Positions 23,341-34,200 of a DNA stretch of 64,000 nt are shown in pieces. The notes under the pieces are model-generated. The model ran no database searches. It saw nothing but the letters and a program-made list of their open reading frames with translations, and was not told where the DNA came from. The DNA lies in assembly GCF_052324685.1 (NCBI RefSeq), contig NC_135211.1:13459240-13523239 (forward strand). Direction: 5' to 3'. Each line of letters opens with the position of its first letter. Position 1 is the stretch's first letter. The position numbers and the translations under genes are program-made. Origin of the DNA: Brachyhypopomus gauderio. Its lineage: Eukaryota; Chordata; Actinopteri; Gymnotiformes; Hypopomidae.

Positions 23341-26201
23341 CATTATTCAATAATTGTATAATAATTATAATTGTTGTTTTGATTATTTTACTTATTTTTT
23401 TATTTACTTATTTATTTTATGATAAGAATTTCCATGGACACCTCCATCAGCACTTCAAAGACTGTAAGGACCATTAACGTGAAAGTGTGCTTCCTAAGAA
23501 CGATGAAGAGAGCAGAGCCTTACAGTTGACCCTGCTACATCATCACAGAGTAGTAATGAGTCACTGCCATAGGTCACCCCCCCCCCCCCCCCCCCCCCCC
23601 CCTTAAAAAGCTCCTTAGTGGCTCCATGGGTTCCACCTGGGGCCCCTGAACTTTCCACAGGCCGAGCACTCATCGCCGCATGCCTTCCCATAACTCAGCA
23701 ACTGGTCATTTAACAGCGATCTGCAGTACATTTCTAATGCAATGCTAATGCTTTGCCCTTTTTTTTTCATTTTTCTGTAAAGTAGATTAATGAAATGCCC
23801 ATTCTGTGAATGAAAACTCTAAACAACAGATGTTTATTATAAGACGTGACTTTTACAAAGCCATAAAAAATCAGCGGTCATAAAAGTTAGTCAGTAAAGC
23901 TGCCGGCCAACACACGACCTCTACACGAAGATTTATCCTGCGATCACCGTATGTTTTCACATCCACCTCCCAGAGGCCGAGGGCCTCACTGAGGGCCACT
24001 GTGGTGTAAGGCAGCCGGTCCCATCACCACTGATGGGTGTGGACTTGATAAACACCCCAAACATCTGAACCCTCAGTTGCTTGGTTACATGGCAGATACC
24101 AAACCCACACAAAGAATTGCAGAATGAAAAAAGAGCATCGCTACTGAAACCGTGATTGTGAAAATTCATTATATTATTATTTCCTATTATAAATTATCTA
24201 GTTTAGATGCAAGCAATCCAGCCTACTCAAATCTAGTGGATTACAAGGGGTTACGGTTGCCTTAGTTTATTCTTGAATTCCTGTATTCTTTAAACCTGCA
24301 GTATTACCTAGGGGTATTGGTATTCTATGAATATGCTATAGCCCCATCTGTGTAGTGGCTTAGAGGTAGTAGATTTGCCCATAGATACTGAGATCTTAAT
24401 GTTCTTGCTGAAGTTCACCAAAAGGCCAGAGGATGATCGTATTAGGCTGCTTCCGCGTGTGACCTGTTTTTGAGACACAGCTCAGCATCCTGGGTTCTGA
24501 TTGGTCGGAGCCATGTCTTCTATCAACACTTATTAATTTATGACACCTGTTCTTTTAACATACGAAAGGCATTGCAGCATAACTGTCGTCTGTGGTTACC
24601 TTGCATTTTCGTCCGTCCACAGTCTCCTCGTTGAACTCCTCGCCGATCTTAAAGTTGATCTCGGTAGTCCTGACGGTCGTGGAGGTCTTTATGTAGAACT
24701 GCTCCCCGTTCTGACGGATCTCCACCAGGGGCTTCGAGGCTGCTGCACATGCTACTTTTCTCAGCATGGCGTTCACCCCTGCAGAAACACGCCACGGACC
24801 AGGAATCAGAACACAGCAATGATGACATTCATCTCCATCAGCACGCAAAACTCCAGGGAATCACAGTGTTTACATTGTAGGCACACTAAGTTAACAGATT
24901 GTATTTCAAAGTAGTTTCAATTTCTTTGTGCTGTGTTTTGCCCGTCTTCATGTTTAGAGAACATCTTCACATCTTTCTCCCTAATTTCCTCCAAGACGGG
25001 TATGATTACATGGTTTGTTCTGGCATGATTTATGTCCAGAGAAAGGAGATAAATGAACAGTGTTTCTGTTGCTTTTGTGTATTCGGTGAAGGGGAAAAAA
25101 ATCAAAGCCATGCAATATGATTGACTGACACTCAGCCTTCACCAGGGGTTTGTAATTTTATGCATAAAAAGCCATCCAGCCACCGCAGAGCAGATTGCTA
25201 TCAGCAGATGTTGCCTGTATGGGAATGCAATGACAGGGTGATGACTAGAAGGAATGTCGTGGCTCTTGGTTTTGTGTTCTCGTCAGATTGCAACAGATCT
25301 CTCTACAGACTGATTACAAACCTATGGACTCTCAACACAGAGTTTTGGTATACACAATCGAATGAGTAACCTTCTGGCTTTCCTCCTGAACACAATCATT
25401 ATGGGTCCCTCAGTGCGAGCCTTTTTCTTCAAAGCCTGTATCTCTCCACATACTGGAATGAGCTGAGAGAGCCCTGTGCAACAGGAATGTGGAGTTTTCA
25501 ATTTCCCAAAGTAATCAGTCTTAGCTCGAAAACCCTTTACAAGCATGTGCAGTCAGCGCTTATGGTCATCAACCAGAGATCTGGGTGGGATATTTCAAAA
25601 GCCCACTGCTTCCTCTCAATCATGCACACAGCGCCATGTTCATATCTCAATCTGACCCTTTTAGAATGTAGACACCATTATTTAAATCAACCACAAAAAC
25701 CACATCACAGGGGCACATCATGAAAACGTAAAACACAAACCTTTCATGAAGGTTAATAGATTAATATTTCACAGTAACTAAAATAAGCAGAAGATGAAGA
25801 TTTAGATACTAAACTTTATAGCAGTTGTTTGAAAGTACTTATTCAGTTCAGCCCAAATTCTCATGTATATTTTACATTGAAAATTTGAATAAGAATGAAA
25901 CTCACTGCCAAAGAAACAATGACACAGAAAAAGAATCTGTGCAGCAGTCTGAAACTAACAGTGATTTACTCTTCACACCAATTAATGTCTGAATATGCTG
26001 CAGTACAACCCCAGAGCACAAGGGAGAACCCAGACGAAACAAACCACTCCATGTGCTTACAAAGTATGTTCAAATGATCCTGCTTGCAGCTTTAAATAAT
26101 AGAATGGGGAAAGCATTGGTAAATTACTTACCGAGAGCTTTGAGTAGCTCTTCAAAATTTTCACTGCTCTTCATTTTCCAGGTACCTGCAAAGTTTGGCA
26201 T
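21040..26201 (-). CDS. crabp1: cellular retinoic acid-binding protein 1
   Basis: Cytosolic lipocalin-fold carrier that binds all-trans retinoic acid and shapes its delivery and catabolism. Coding exons in transcript order: 26201-26132, 24778-24600, 23138-23025, 21090-21040. They join in phase to 137 residues, the exact length of human CRABP1, with its intron phases. It starts [16 protein letters not shown] and carries the family core [15 protein letters not shown]. The carboxylate-binding residues Arg112 (YWSREL), Arg132 and Tyr134 (CTRIYLRE, numbering from Met1) are present. The last exon is only 51 nt and easily missed. Exon 3 is somewhat divergent ([12 protein letters not shown]). Type 1 is preferred over CRABP2 by length and GPKTYW. 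Intron 1 is about 1.35 kb, introns 2 and 3 about 1.5 and 1.9 kb. Fish often keep two copies (a and b), which I cannot distinguish. Confidence 0.96.
21193..21236. repeat. (AT)n microsatellite in crabp1 intron 3
   Basis: About 21 uninterrupted AT units lie roughly 100 nt upstream (in transcript sense) of the last crabp1 exon. Confidence 0.95.
23279..23343. repeat. (ATT)n microsatellite in crabp1 intron 2
   Basis: About 20 ATT units, then AT-rich degenerate sequence to about 23420. The translated poly-leucine frame across it (23229-23477) is an artefact of the repeat. Confidence 0.95.
23577..23602. repeat. poly-C run in crabp1 intron 2
   Basis: Twenty-six consecutive C on the plus strand. Such homopolymers are prone to length error in sequencing and assembly. 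Confidence 0.95.
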
Positions 26202-26786
26202 CCTTAATTTATTAATTTTATTTTGGGGGAGATATTTGCTTTTACAAAAGCTTTAAAAAAAAGATCTAGTAGGAATTCCTTTCTGTTCTGGTTAAATCTC
26301 TTAAAGTGACAGGACCTATCACACTTTCCTTCTTTTCTCTCCTCTTTTCTCCTTGCCCTCTCATCCACCTTCTCTCTCTCTCTCTCTCTCTCTCTCCACT
26401 CTGCTGTGCTTCTCTGGACCACTGGCAGGATCAAGCCTCTGTGACGTGAGTCAGAGGTCCCTCCCTCTTGCCTGGGCAGATGCACTGGCTCACAGGAGCG
26501 ACGTCCCTTTGTGCCAGTAGCCCCTATTCTACTCTCCTCCACTTTAGTTTGACTAACTACATAAGAATGAAGCCTTCATACAACAGCTAGTTATAGACCA
26601 TTACAATGGGGAGGAAGGCATGCTTGAAGATTCCATTATGGATATGGAATTATGGCATGGATATTTTATCACATAATTCTTCAATGTTGAGTGGAAAGAA
26701 ATCTACAATCATACCTTTGTAACAACTGCAAAGGACTTTGAATCTAAAGATACACAATTAAATTATGAATGCAATACCCCACCTCC

Positions 26787-26822
<36 letters not shown>

Positions 26823-29800
26823 ATCTTTTTGTTTATGTATTTAGTGTGAGGACAGAGTTATTCAATGTTGGACATCTCATTGGATTGAAAATTCTCCAGT
26901 ACCATTCTGGACATGTTGCTAATACAGTTGCCATGACGAGCAATTTATCCTATTTCCACCTCTCTACCATAGAGGAATGGGCCCGGGAGGAAAAGGAAAA
27001 AGCAGATAGAAAGAAAGCTAGAGAGAAAGAGGGGAAGAGAGAGAGAGAGAGAGGCCCACCCTCCTCTCCTGTCTGATTTGTTCCTTTTCTGACGTCGTGT
27101 CATTTATCTCCTTGACAAAGTGCCTTCTGGACAGCGGTTGATAATTAATGTAGAGAGAGGCCAGGGAGCACTTTGTCTTTCCCCAGGAAGTGAGGAGGGG
27201 GGGCTGAAGGACCCATGTACTCCACTATGCACCCTGATCAGCTGCAGTTTGTCTCATCAATCAATGGGTCTGATTTGAGACTTCAGATGTTCTGTGTCTG
27301 TGTTCTCTCCCCTTTGTTTTATGAATGTGAATGTGCTGTTACTGTGATGTAAAGACCAACCGCTCTGCATACAGATCCTGCCTGTGAGTTTCTAGTAAAC
27401 TTTGGTAAACAGGCCATATAAGATAGACTGTGTATTTTTTTTTACTTTACTTGAAATTGTTCGATATTTCATTGCCCGTGCAAACCCAGATAGGGCTTTT
27501 TTCTCTTTACTAAGGATAGTCCTGGTCAGACCTGTCAAACTGTGGTTGAACACAGTTCTTGAAAGCTGAGCATGAAGCCTCGTCTAACAGGACTCAGCTG
27601 GAGCTGGCATATGAAATCTTCAGATTAAATCACAGCCCAGTCATCAGCACAGATCCCACTAATGGGCCACATCCATCACCCACGAGCACACCAAAAGATA
27701 CAGGCTTCTCTGTCAAAACCTTATCTCCTAATATCACACTTATTTAGCTCCCATGCCCTGTGGGGCATCTATTTGGACCATTGTCCTTATTTTGTCATTA
27801 ATAATGCCCCCCCAGGATACGCCTGGCTCCCAGCCTCGGGGCTTTTGAGACTGCAGATGCCCTGGCTACAGATTGATTTGGTGGCAAACAGTTTCTTAAA
27901 GGTCCTCTCCATTAGTGGTGGCTGACCTTAGACTAATCACTTGCTGAATCAACGGGCCCCTCAAAATCCCATTTAATTTTACGAACAGTTCTCGTCACAC
28001 TATTGGAATAAATATATTAAAATGTTTAATCAATATACAGCCAAGAAGCTATTTACCAAGTTATTTTAAGAGCTCCGTTTATTTAATATTCTAGTACTTT
28101 AGACAGGATTTCCATTTTTAGAGTATGCTGTGTAGTAAGTGAATTAGCGTGAGAATTCTACATTCATATCCAGGACGTTTCACATTAGAGAAAGAAATTC
28201 ATATTCTTCTATAAACTGCATGTCACTGGGAATCAGCAGACAGATCACTCGAGGCAAATGTTATAGCCAAAAGCTGGACATTAAAGCTATAACATGGAGG
28301 AAACACATCCTAACCACCATCTCCCAGCAAGCACCTAGAACACAGAGTGAGAGAGAGACTGTTGAGAGACGGAACCAGTCACTGCCCAACACTCCGCGAG
28401 GCGTTTTAATGCCCGTGTGAGCGGGTGTGCGCTAAGGAGAGGACTTTAGAAGTCGTTAACGTCGAGCGTGATCCGTCTGCTCTGAGCGCGCGCCTGCTGA
28501 ATCAGGGCACGCGAGCCGGCTCATGTTCCACAACTTCATCCGTTTAATTACCGAAGGAAAGTATGCACGTACGATCAAAGGATTTATTTTAAAATAACTG
28601 CTTTGAAAATTTTAGTTAACCATAAAGTTAACCATAAAGTGGTGTGTTCATTTAGCACAGTTTAAGTATTGTTGTATCATGGTAGCATAGTTAGTTTCAC
28701 AAAAATGAAAATGAGGGACATTTTAAAAATCACTAATAATATTACTCTAAAACGAGTTGAGTACTTTGCGACTTCGTGGGTTTCAGAAACTTTTAGGAAC
28801 CTGTAAAAATAAATCAATTTAACATGTCCAGAATGACGAGTGAAGGTATGGTTTCAAAAGACTATGAAAATTGTATAACAAAGGTATTCAAATCGCAGTC
28901 CACCCCCCGTTAACCAGGTATTATCTGACGACAAAGCAGCCCAACAGCGCCTTCCATTCTTCCGTCTACTACGACCAGATCTTGAGTTCGGATTTGAATC
29001 CCACTGTTGCACAGGACTGAGAAAGATGCCACAATGAAATAAATATGCAAATACTGTCAAAGCTGTAATGTAATTTCGATGCAGACAAAATGTCTTAACA
29101 GCCTGGGATTTGTTGCCAGTATACATGCAATAATGAATATTACACCTAAAATTGCATTTTGTTGATAATCTAGATCATTCAAATGTAGTTGTATTCTAAA
29201 GGCTATTCTGGAACAGAATACAAATTAATATAACAAATGAGACAAAATCTAAGTTGAAATGTGTAGTCTATCTGCCCTCTGCTGGGTATATAAAGAAGTG
29301 CAGAATTAAACATTGTATTATCCTTATTGATACGACCTTGACAAAGTGCATGGCATATTAACGTTCAAGTACAAAACATATACACTGCATGTTGTTTCCA
29401 TCATAAGAGTTATTTTAAAGTTAAACACTTAAACGTTATTACTATTTTAAAAATGAATTATTTAATTATTGATTCAAATACTCCTTTTTAACTTCAATGA
29501 CAGGTTTTAAAATGTATATTTTCAGTGCATTCAGTCACAATCAAACTGCATATTTTGTCACATATTCAACACAGATGCTTCCTTTGAAACAGCATATTTC
29601 ACTGTGATGAAGCACCTTTACTCCCATCAGAGCCCAAGAGAACAAAATGAGGTTTATATGAAATGACTGGCATCACTTACATAATTACATATGACAACAG
29701 AGAGATTTCATGGAGCACTTGGGCCAGTGCACCACAACACACAAACTAGCAGGTACCATTAGCAATGAACATTCTTTTATAACTTTTCCCCCATCCAGAA

Positions 29801-29900
29801 CACATCTAGTTGATTATTTGGAAAAAAAAACACATTTGATGTACTACCTAGATTGTACGAAAAAAATAAATTAAAATGCACAATAAAAACGTTCCCTCTT
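26202..29900. other. crabp1 upstream region and gap to slc25a44
   Basis: I see no gene here. The first few hundred bases upstream of the crabp1 start (26202 onward) should hold its minus-strand 5' UTR and promoter. CT runs occur at about 26371-26396 and 26789-26818, a GA/AG-rich block at about 27010-27055, and a compact CpG-rich patch at 28385-28530. The rest is AT-rich. The distal part toward 29900 may include slc25a44 3' UTR. Confidence 0.55.
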
Positions 29901-30128
29901 TCTGATCAAATGCCTTAAACAGGCAAGTTTCCTGAGCAATATTTCCCCACTTAAAATCAATAAACTATTCAAATAAAATTTCTTATGATTAATTAATAAC
30001 GTAACAAATACAGCTTGCTCCCAACACTTTGACACCACAAGGCCGCAAGGTGAAAAGGCAAAATCTAGAACAATGATGTGCACAACAAGTGGAGTCACGA
30101 AGAAGATGGCCGAGACACAGCATGGCTT

Positions 30129-32208
30129 CTACCAGTGTCTGGAGTCGACCAGCTCTGGCCGAAGGCTCAGTTTTTTCAGGGTTTCATAGCCAACGACCAT
30201 GACTATTGCTGTGGGGGTGGAGGATATGATGCGGGCAGACAGGCCCTTGGTCATCCCCCAGAATCCCTCTTCACTGAGCAACTGCTTGAAAGTCTCGATC
30301 ACCGAGGTCCTGCCTTCCACCTGCCAACACAAATGCAAAACATCCCTATCGGCTACGGGCCGAGTCGAACGCAAACGCTTCACACTGAATGTGCTGTTGG
30401 AAATACATGCGAGAGACGATATGAGCTTTTTGGAGTGCTGCTTGAATATTCAGCACAGAGAAGTAATCACACCATCTGGTGCTTTAGCCTCAACACATTG
30501 ACTTTCTAATGAAAAATGATGGTGAGGTTAAAGAGTAGAATGTCTGCTTTAATTTGTGGGTATTTGTGTGGAATGGGTGAATCATATGGGTCTTGATCCT
30601 TTTATATACAGGCCTCCCCCTATTATAAAACCACAAGTACCATGAAACTTAACAATCTTAAATCTAAGATTTCACTTTGAAAATCATTTACAATTACACC
30701 ATACAAATCATCTTATCCAGAGTGACTTAAAATTTTGATCATCTTACAAATGCACTGTTAGAAATCTTGCCCATGGACTCTTATTGGCATAAGTCTGGGG
30801 ACTGAACCCCGCTCCTCCAATGGAGAGGGAGCACTGTTACTCACTACATCAAGCAAGACTAAACGTCTTTTCCAGCTGATGGCTGACCGTAAACTGAGAC
30901 CCACAGACATCGCTAAGCATGAGCTACTTCTTTGGTTTCATAATGTAGCCATTTACAAAAGGTGAGGTGAGCTACCTGGACCCGGGCTCTCACTACATCC
31001 ATCGGGTTGGTGACGGTTGAAGCAGTTGCTGCAGCGAGTGGACCAGCCATGGCCTGAAGCACTAAATGTGGACAGTCACTTGGTGCCATCTTGGATAGCT
31101 GTTCTGTGGAGAAGCAGAAATTACAGTGGCACAAAGGTCTGATGCGACTACAAAGAAGAGAAGAATTTGGCTCTAATAACTTTTTCAGCAGTTTTTGGCG
31201 CCAAATTGCCCACAGATGCCTTTGATATGGTTACAACAAGCTGGAAAGCAATTTTTAACAGATGTTCTTCAAAGTAAAAGTGGAAGCACAAAGCTTGTGT
31301 GAACGATACACTCACACTCGCTTTTTGCTTATGGTCAAAGAAGCGACTCCTAATATCCATGACTCCAGTACACTTAGGACAACAATTGAGTCATTGAATG
31401 ATGTTAATTAATTGGGTCTCTGTTTCCTTAACAAGGAGAACACTTAGATGACAAGTTCTTTGCATTTGGCAGATACGTTTATCCACAGCAACTTGGGCTA
31501 AATGTTTTATTATTGTGACAATATTTTATCATCAATCTCAACCCACAACCTAGGTGTTACTTGAACCTACAAGAATGTCTTACCTGCATAAAAGTGGTAA
31601 AACGGCCACCAGACTGCGCTGTTAGGTATGTACGTGAGGAGAGACGCCACGTAACCTCGATAAAACCCGCGGAACCCATCGGCCACAAATATTTGACCAA
31701 TAATGTCTCTGGTCTGCCCAAAAGTGACGGTGTGCTTGGCTCCTGCTTTGGGTTTGACTTTAAAGCGAGTCAGATGTTCTCCTTGGCCCTGCATCATAAG
31801 CTGCTGGGAGATCACATCTATGGGGACCGTGATGCTCTGGGCTACCAGTGATGCCGACCCCCCTGCCACCAGTGACTTAAAGGTATTGTTCTTGGAGTAG
31901 CTGGAGACATACTTCCTCACCAGCTCGTACGTGGTGATGTACGCCTGTCCAGATATGAGGGTGAACGTGTTGACCAAAAAACCCCTGTAGAGTCCTCTAA
32001 TGCCCTCAGCGCGCAGGATCTTCCGCAGGGCGTCGTAGGTTCCCGTGTAGAGAGACTTGCCCTTCTGCACCTGCAGCCTGGTGCGGATGAGCATGGCTGG
32101 GTAAACAGTGGCACGGATGGTCATGGTCATGAAGACCCCAAAGGAGTAGAACTTGCGCTTGTCCAAGTCCTCCCACTCTATGATCTGAATATTGCGCTTC
32201 TGCTGCAT
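30129..32208 (-). CDS. slc25a44: solute carrier family 25 member 44, mitochondrial carrier
   Basis: Inner-membrane carrier; mammalian SLC25A44 imports branched-chain amino acids into mitochondria for oxidation. Coding exons in transcript order: 32208-31584, 31103-30976, 30320-30129. They join in phase to 314 residues, identical to human length. Carrier repeat motifs are visible: YPAMLIRTRLQVQKG (repeat 1, lacking the usual acidic residue, as in human), VPIDVISQQLMMQ (repeat 2) and NPMDVVRARVQVEG (repeat 3). The C-terminus KKLSLRPELVDSRHW matches the human protein. The start MQQKRNIQIIEWE aligns with human MEDKRNIQIIEWE. An acceptor at 32238 shows that the first coding exon begins in 5' UTR. 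The gene lies in tandem with dis3l, about 600 bp downstream of the dis3l stop. Confidence 0.97.
30690..30870. repeat. dispersed teleost repeat copy in slc25a44 intron
   Basis: The block shows the order seen in a common fish interspersed repeat: CTTATCCAGAGTGACTTA, then a CTTGCCCATGGACTC-like block, then GGGGACTGAACCCC and a CACTACA end. A related fragment lies at about 31470-31560 (ATTTGGCAGATACGTTTATC and CAGCAACTTGGGCT). I recognise the pattern but cannot assign a family name without a library. Confidence 0.55.
31470..31560. repeat. fragment of the same dispersed repeat type
   Basis: GCATTTGGCAGATACGTTT, then a TATCCACAGCAACTTGGGCT block, resembles the head of the repeat also found at 30690-30870 and, more degenerately, near 5455-5490. 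It sits just past the donor of the first slc25a44 coding exon. Confidence 0.5.
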
Positions 32209-32820
32209 CTTTCCAGCTTGGAGTGCCCGGCCCCAGCCTGAGGAAACAGTCGTAGTTTATTACATTTGACCACATGTTTGTGACTGGTTCAAATATAGTC
32301 AACGTTAGTGTTTAAACGCAAAAGGTGAGAAGGTCACGTGCCAAACAGGCTCATATACCAGGGCAATACTACTGCTGTATAGTAGCTGTAAATTAGATGT
32401 CAAAAAACAAAATACAAACGCCAGCCGGACATTTATTCACAGTTAGTCGTCTAACTTAGCTAGTTTAGGATAGGAACAGCTGACTAAAACGTACTGAAGG
32501 GAGCGTCTGGTGTGTTTTACAGTCGTAAGTGCTAGCCTAGCCACCGGGGCAGCTCCAGCTAGTCTCACATTGCGGCTACGCTAGCTAGCCAAGTTCAGAG
32601 ACGCCACAAAACCACCAGGTTTAACAGGATTACTACGAAACCGACTCTAATATTGGCTTTAATTCAATAAAAACACGTCCTCCTTCTATGCTGTCCAGCT
32701 AATGTCAGAGCTCCAGTGTCCGTAAGCTAAAACCGGCTGAGTTGCTCTAACTTGCTAACGGAAAACGTGATAGTAACTAGAAATGAGTTACGAGTACGTA
32801 GTAGTCTTGTAGTGTCTTAC

Positions 32821-32930
32821 CGTGCAGCTAATATGAGTGTTAATCTAATCCCATCACGGGTTGTGTGTTTTCATTAAGATCGTGTTAGCCGGGAGACCAC
32901 ACGGGCAGCTTGGTGTTCTTCCTGCCCAGG
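32821..32930 (-). other. slc25a44: slc25a44 noncoding first exon (5' UTR)
   Basis: On the minus strand a GCACG|GTAAGA donor ends an exon at 32821, matching the acceptor at 32238 upstream of the start codon. The 5' limit is approximate. The neighbourhood 32500-32930 is moderately CpG-containing and likely includes the promoter. Confidence 0.45.
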
Positions 32931-33529
32931 CATGTGGTCAGCCCACCTAGACGTCATGCTGTCGCCTCCCCACCAGTGATACCACCAGCCCAGCACTGCA
33001 TACAGGTTAATGGTTAACGGTCCACACACTGCTGCGACGTGCAAGCCAGTCTACCCGTGCACACAAAAGCCCACTGGAGCCATGCGGATACCGTGATGCA
33101 TGTAGAAAGGACAACGTGTGTGTGTGTGTGTTGGGGGGGTGTCTGTGCGGATCCGCATGTGTGGCACACCAGTACGCAGATTTCGGAACCATATTTTGCA
33201 TTTTAATTTATACGGGATATTGGTTTGTTTGTTTCTTGCTTTCACTTAGCTATCTAACGATACCCTGTTTTTTCATACCAGTCTCGTGTCATCCAGTAGA
33301 GCTTTAGTATAAACCGTGTCTTATGACAAAACGCTGAAAAAAGTTCAAAACGTCATAGGTTACAAATGTACACTTTATACAGAAAACATGTTCAATGCAC
33401 AGCCAGACTGCAAGAAATGTTACCTAAAACCCACCATCCAAATAATTAATGAACTAGCCCCTAAGGGCCACCGCCAACAGAAGGTACCACGTTTCAGATT
33501 CTGGAAGGAATTCAGATCGTGAAGTACAA

Positions 33530-34159
33530 CTAAGCTGACGTAATGCATGTCTGTGATTCACTGCCGGGCACGTGAGAAGCAGACAAGTCAAGCAAAGCAA
33601 GTTCACTGATGTCCTGCAGGAGGGAGTAGAGATTTGGCCTTTTGCTCTGCCTGAACTCCCTCTCCTCCCGGCTCAGTTTGGGTCTTCTCTTCTCCTCCAT
33701 GGCCTGCTGGGATGCCTCTTCCCTGCGCACCACCTCCTGGACCAACTCGGAGTGGCCACGGCCGGCCGGCCGGGACTCGGGCCTCGCAGACGCGTGGGGC
33801 CTGTTGCTAATGAGCTCCAGGCCCAAGCTGTTGGCATGACTACGGGAGGACTCCACAGAGATGCGCACCTAAGGTGTAAATGACGGTGGAGTCAGAGAGG
33901 AATGCAGAGCAGACAGGAACACGACATTAAATTGTGAAAAGATGTGTGATTCTGAAGTCTGTTCACTCCCCCACCAACTCCCAACAGGAAGCTATAATAC
34001 TACTGGTGGAAGCTTTTGTAAAGTTGCAATATATAACATTACGTCCTGAAACATATCTCATGATATTTCCCTAACATATATCTCACATAGGTGCAGCTGA
34101 GTCTGATTAGGCTAAAGAGCATGTCTGCATTGTGATGCTCATATCACTGTGGTTACCAG

Positions 34160-34200
<41 letters not shown>

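Noticed and set aside
28920-29010. GTTCGGATTTGAATCCC-like block considered as a tRNA-derived SINE B box
   Set aside because: No matching A box at the right distance and no tRNA fold could be drawn.
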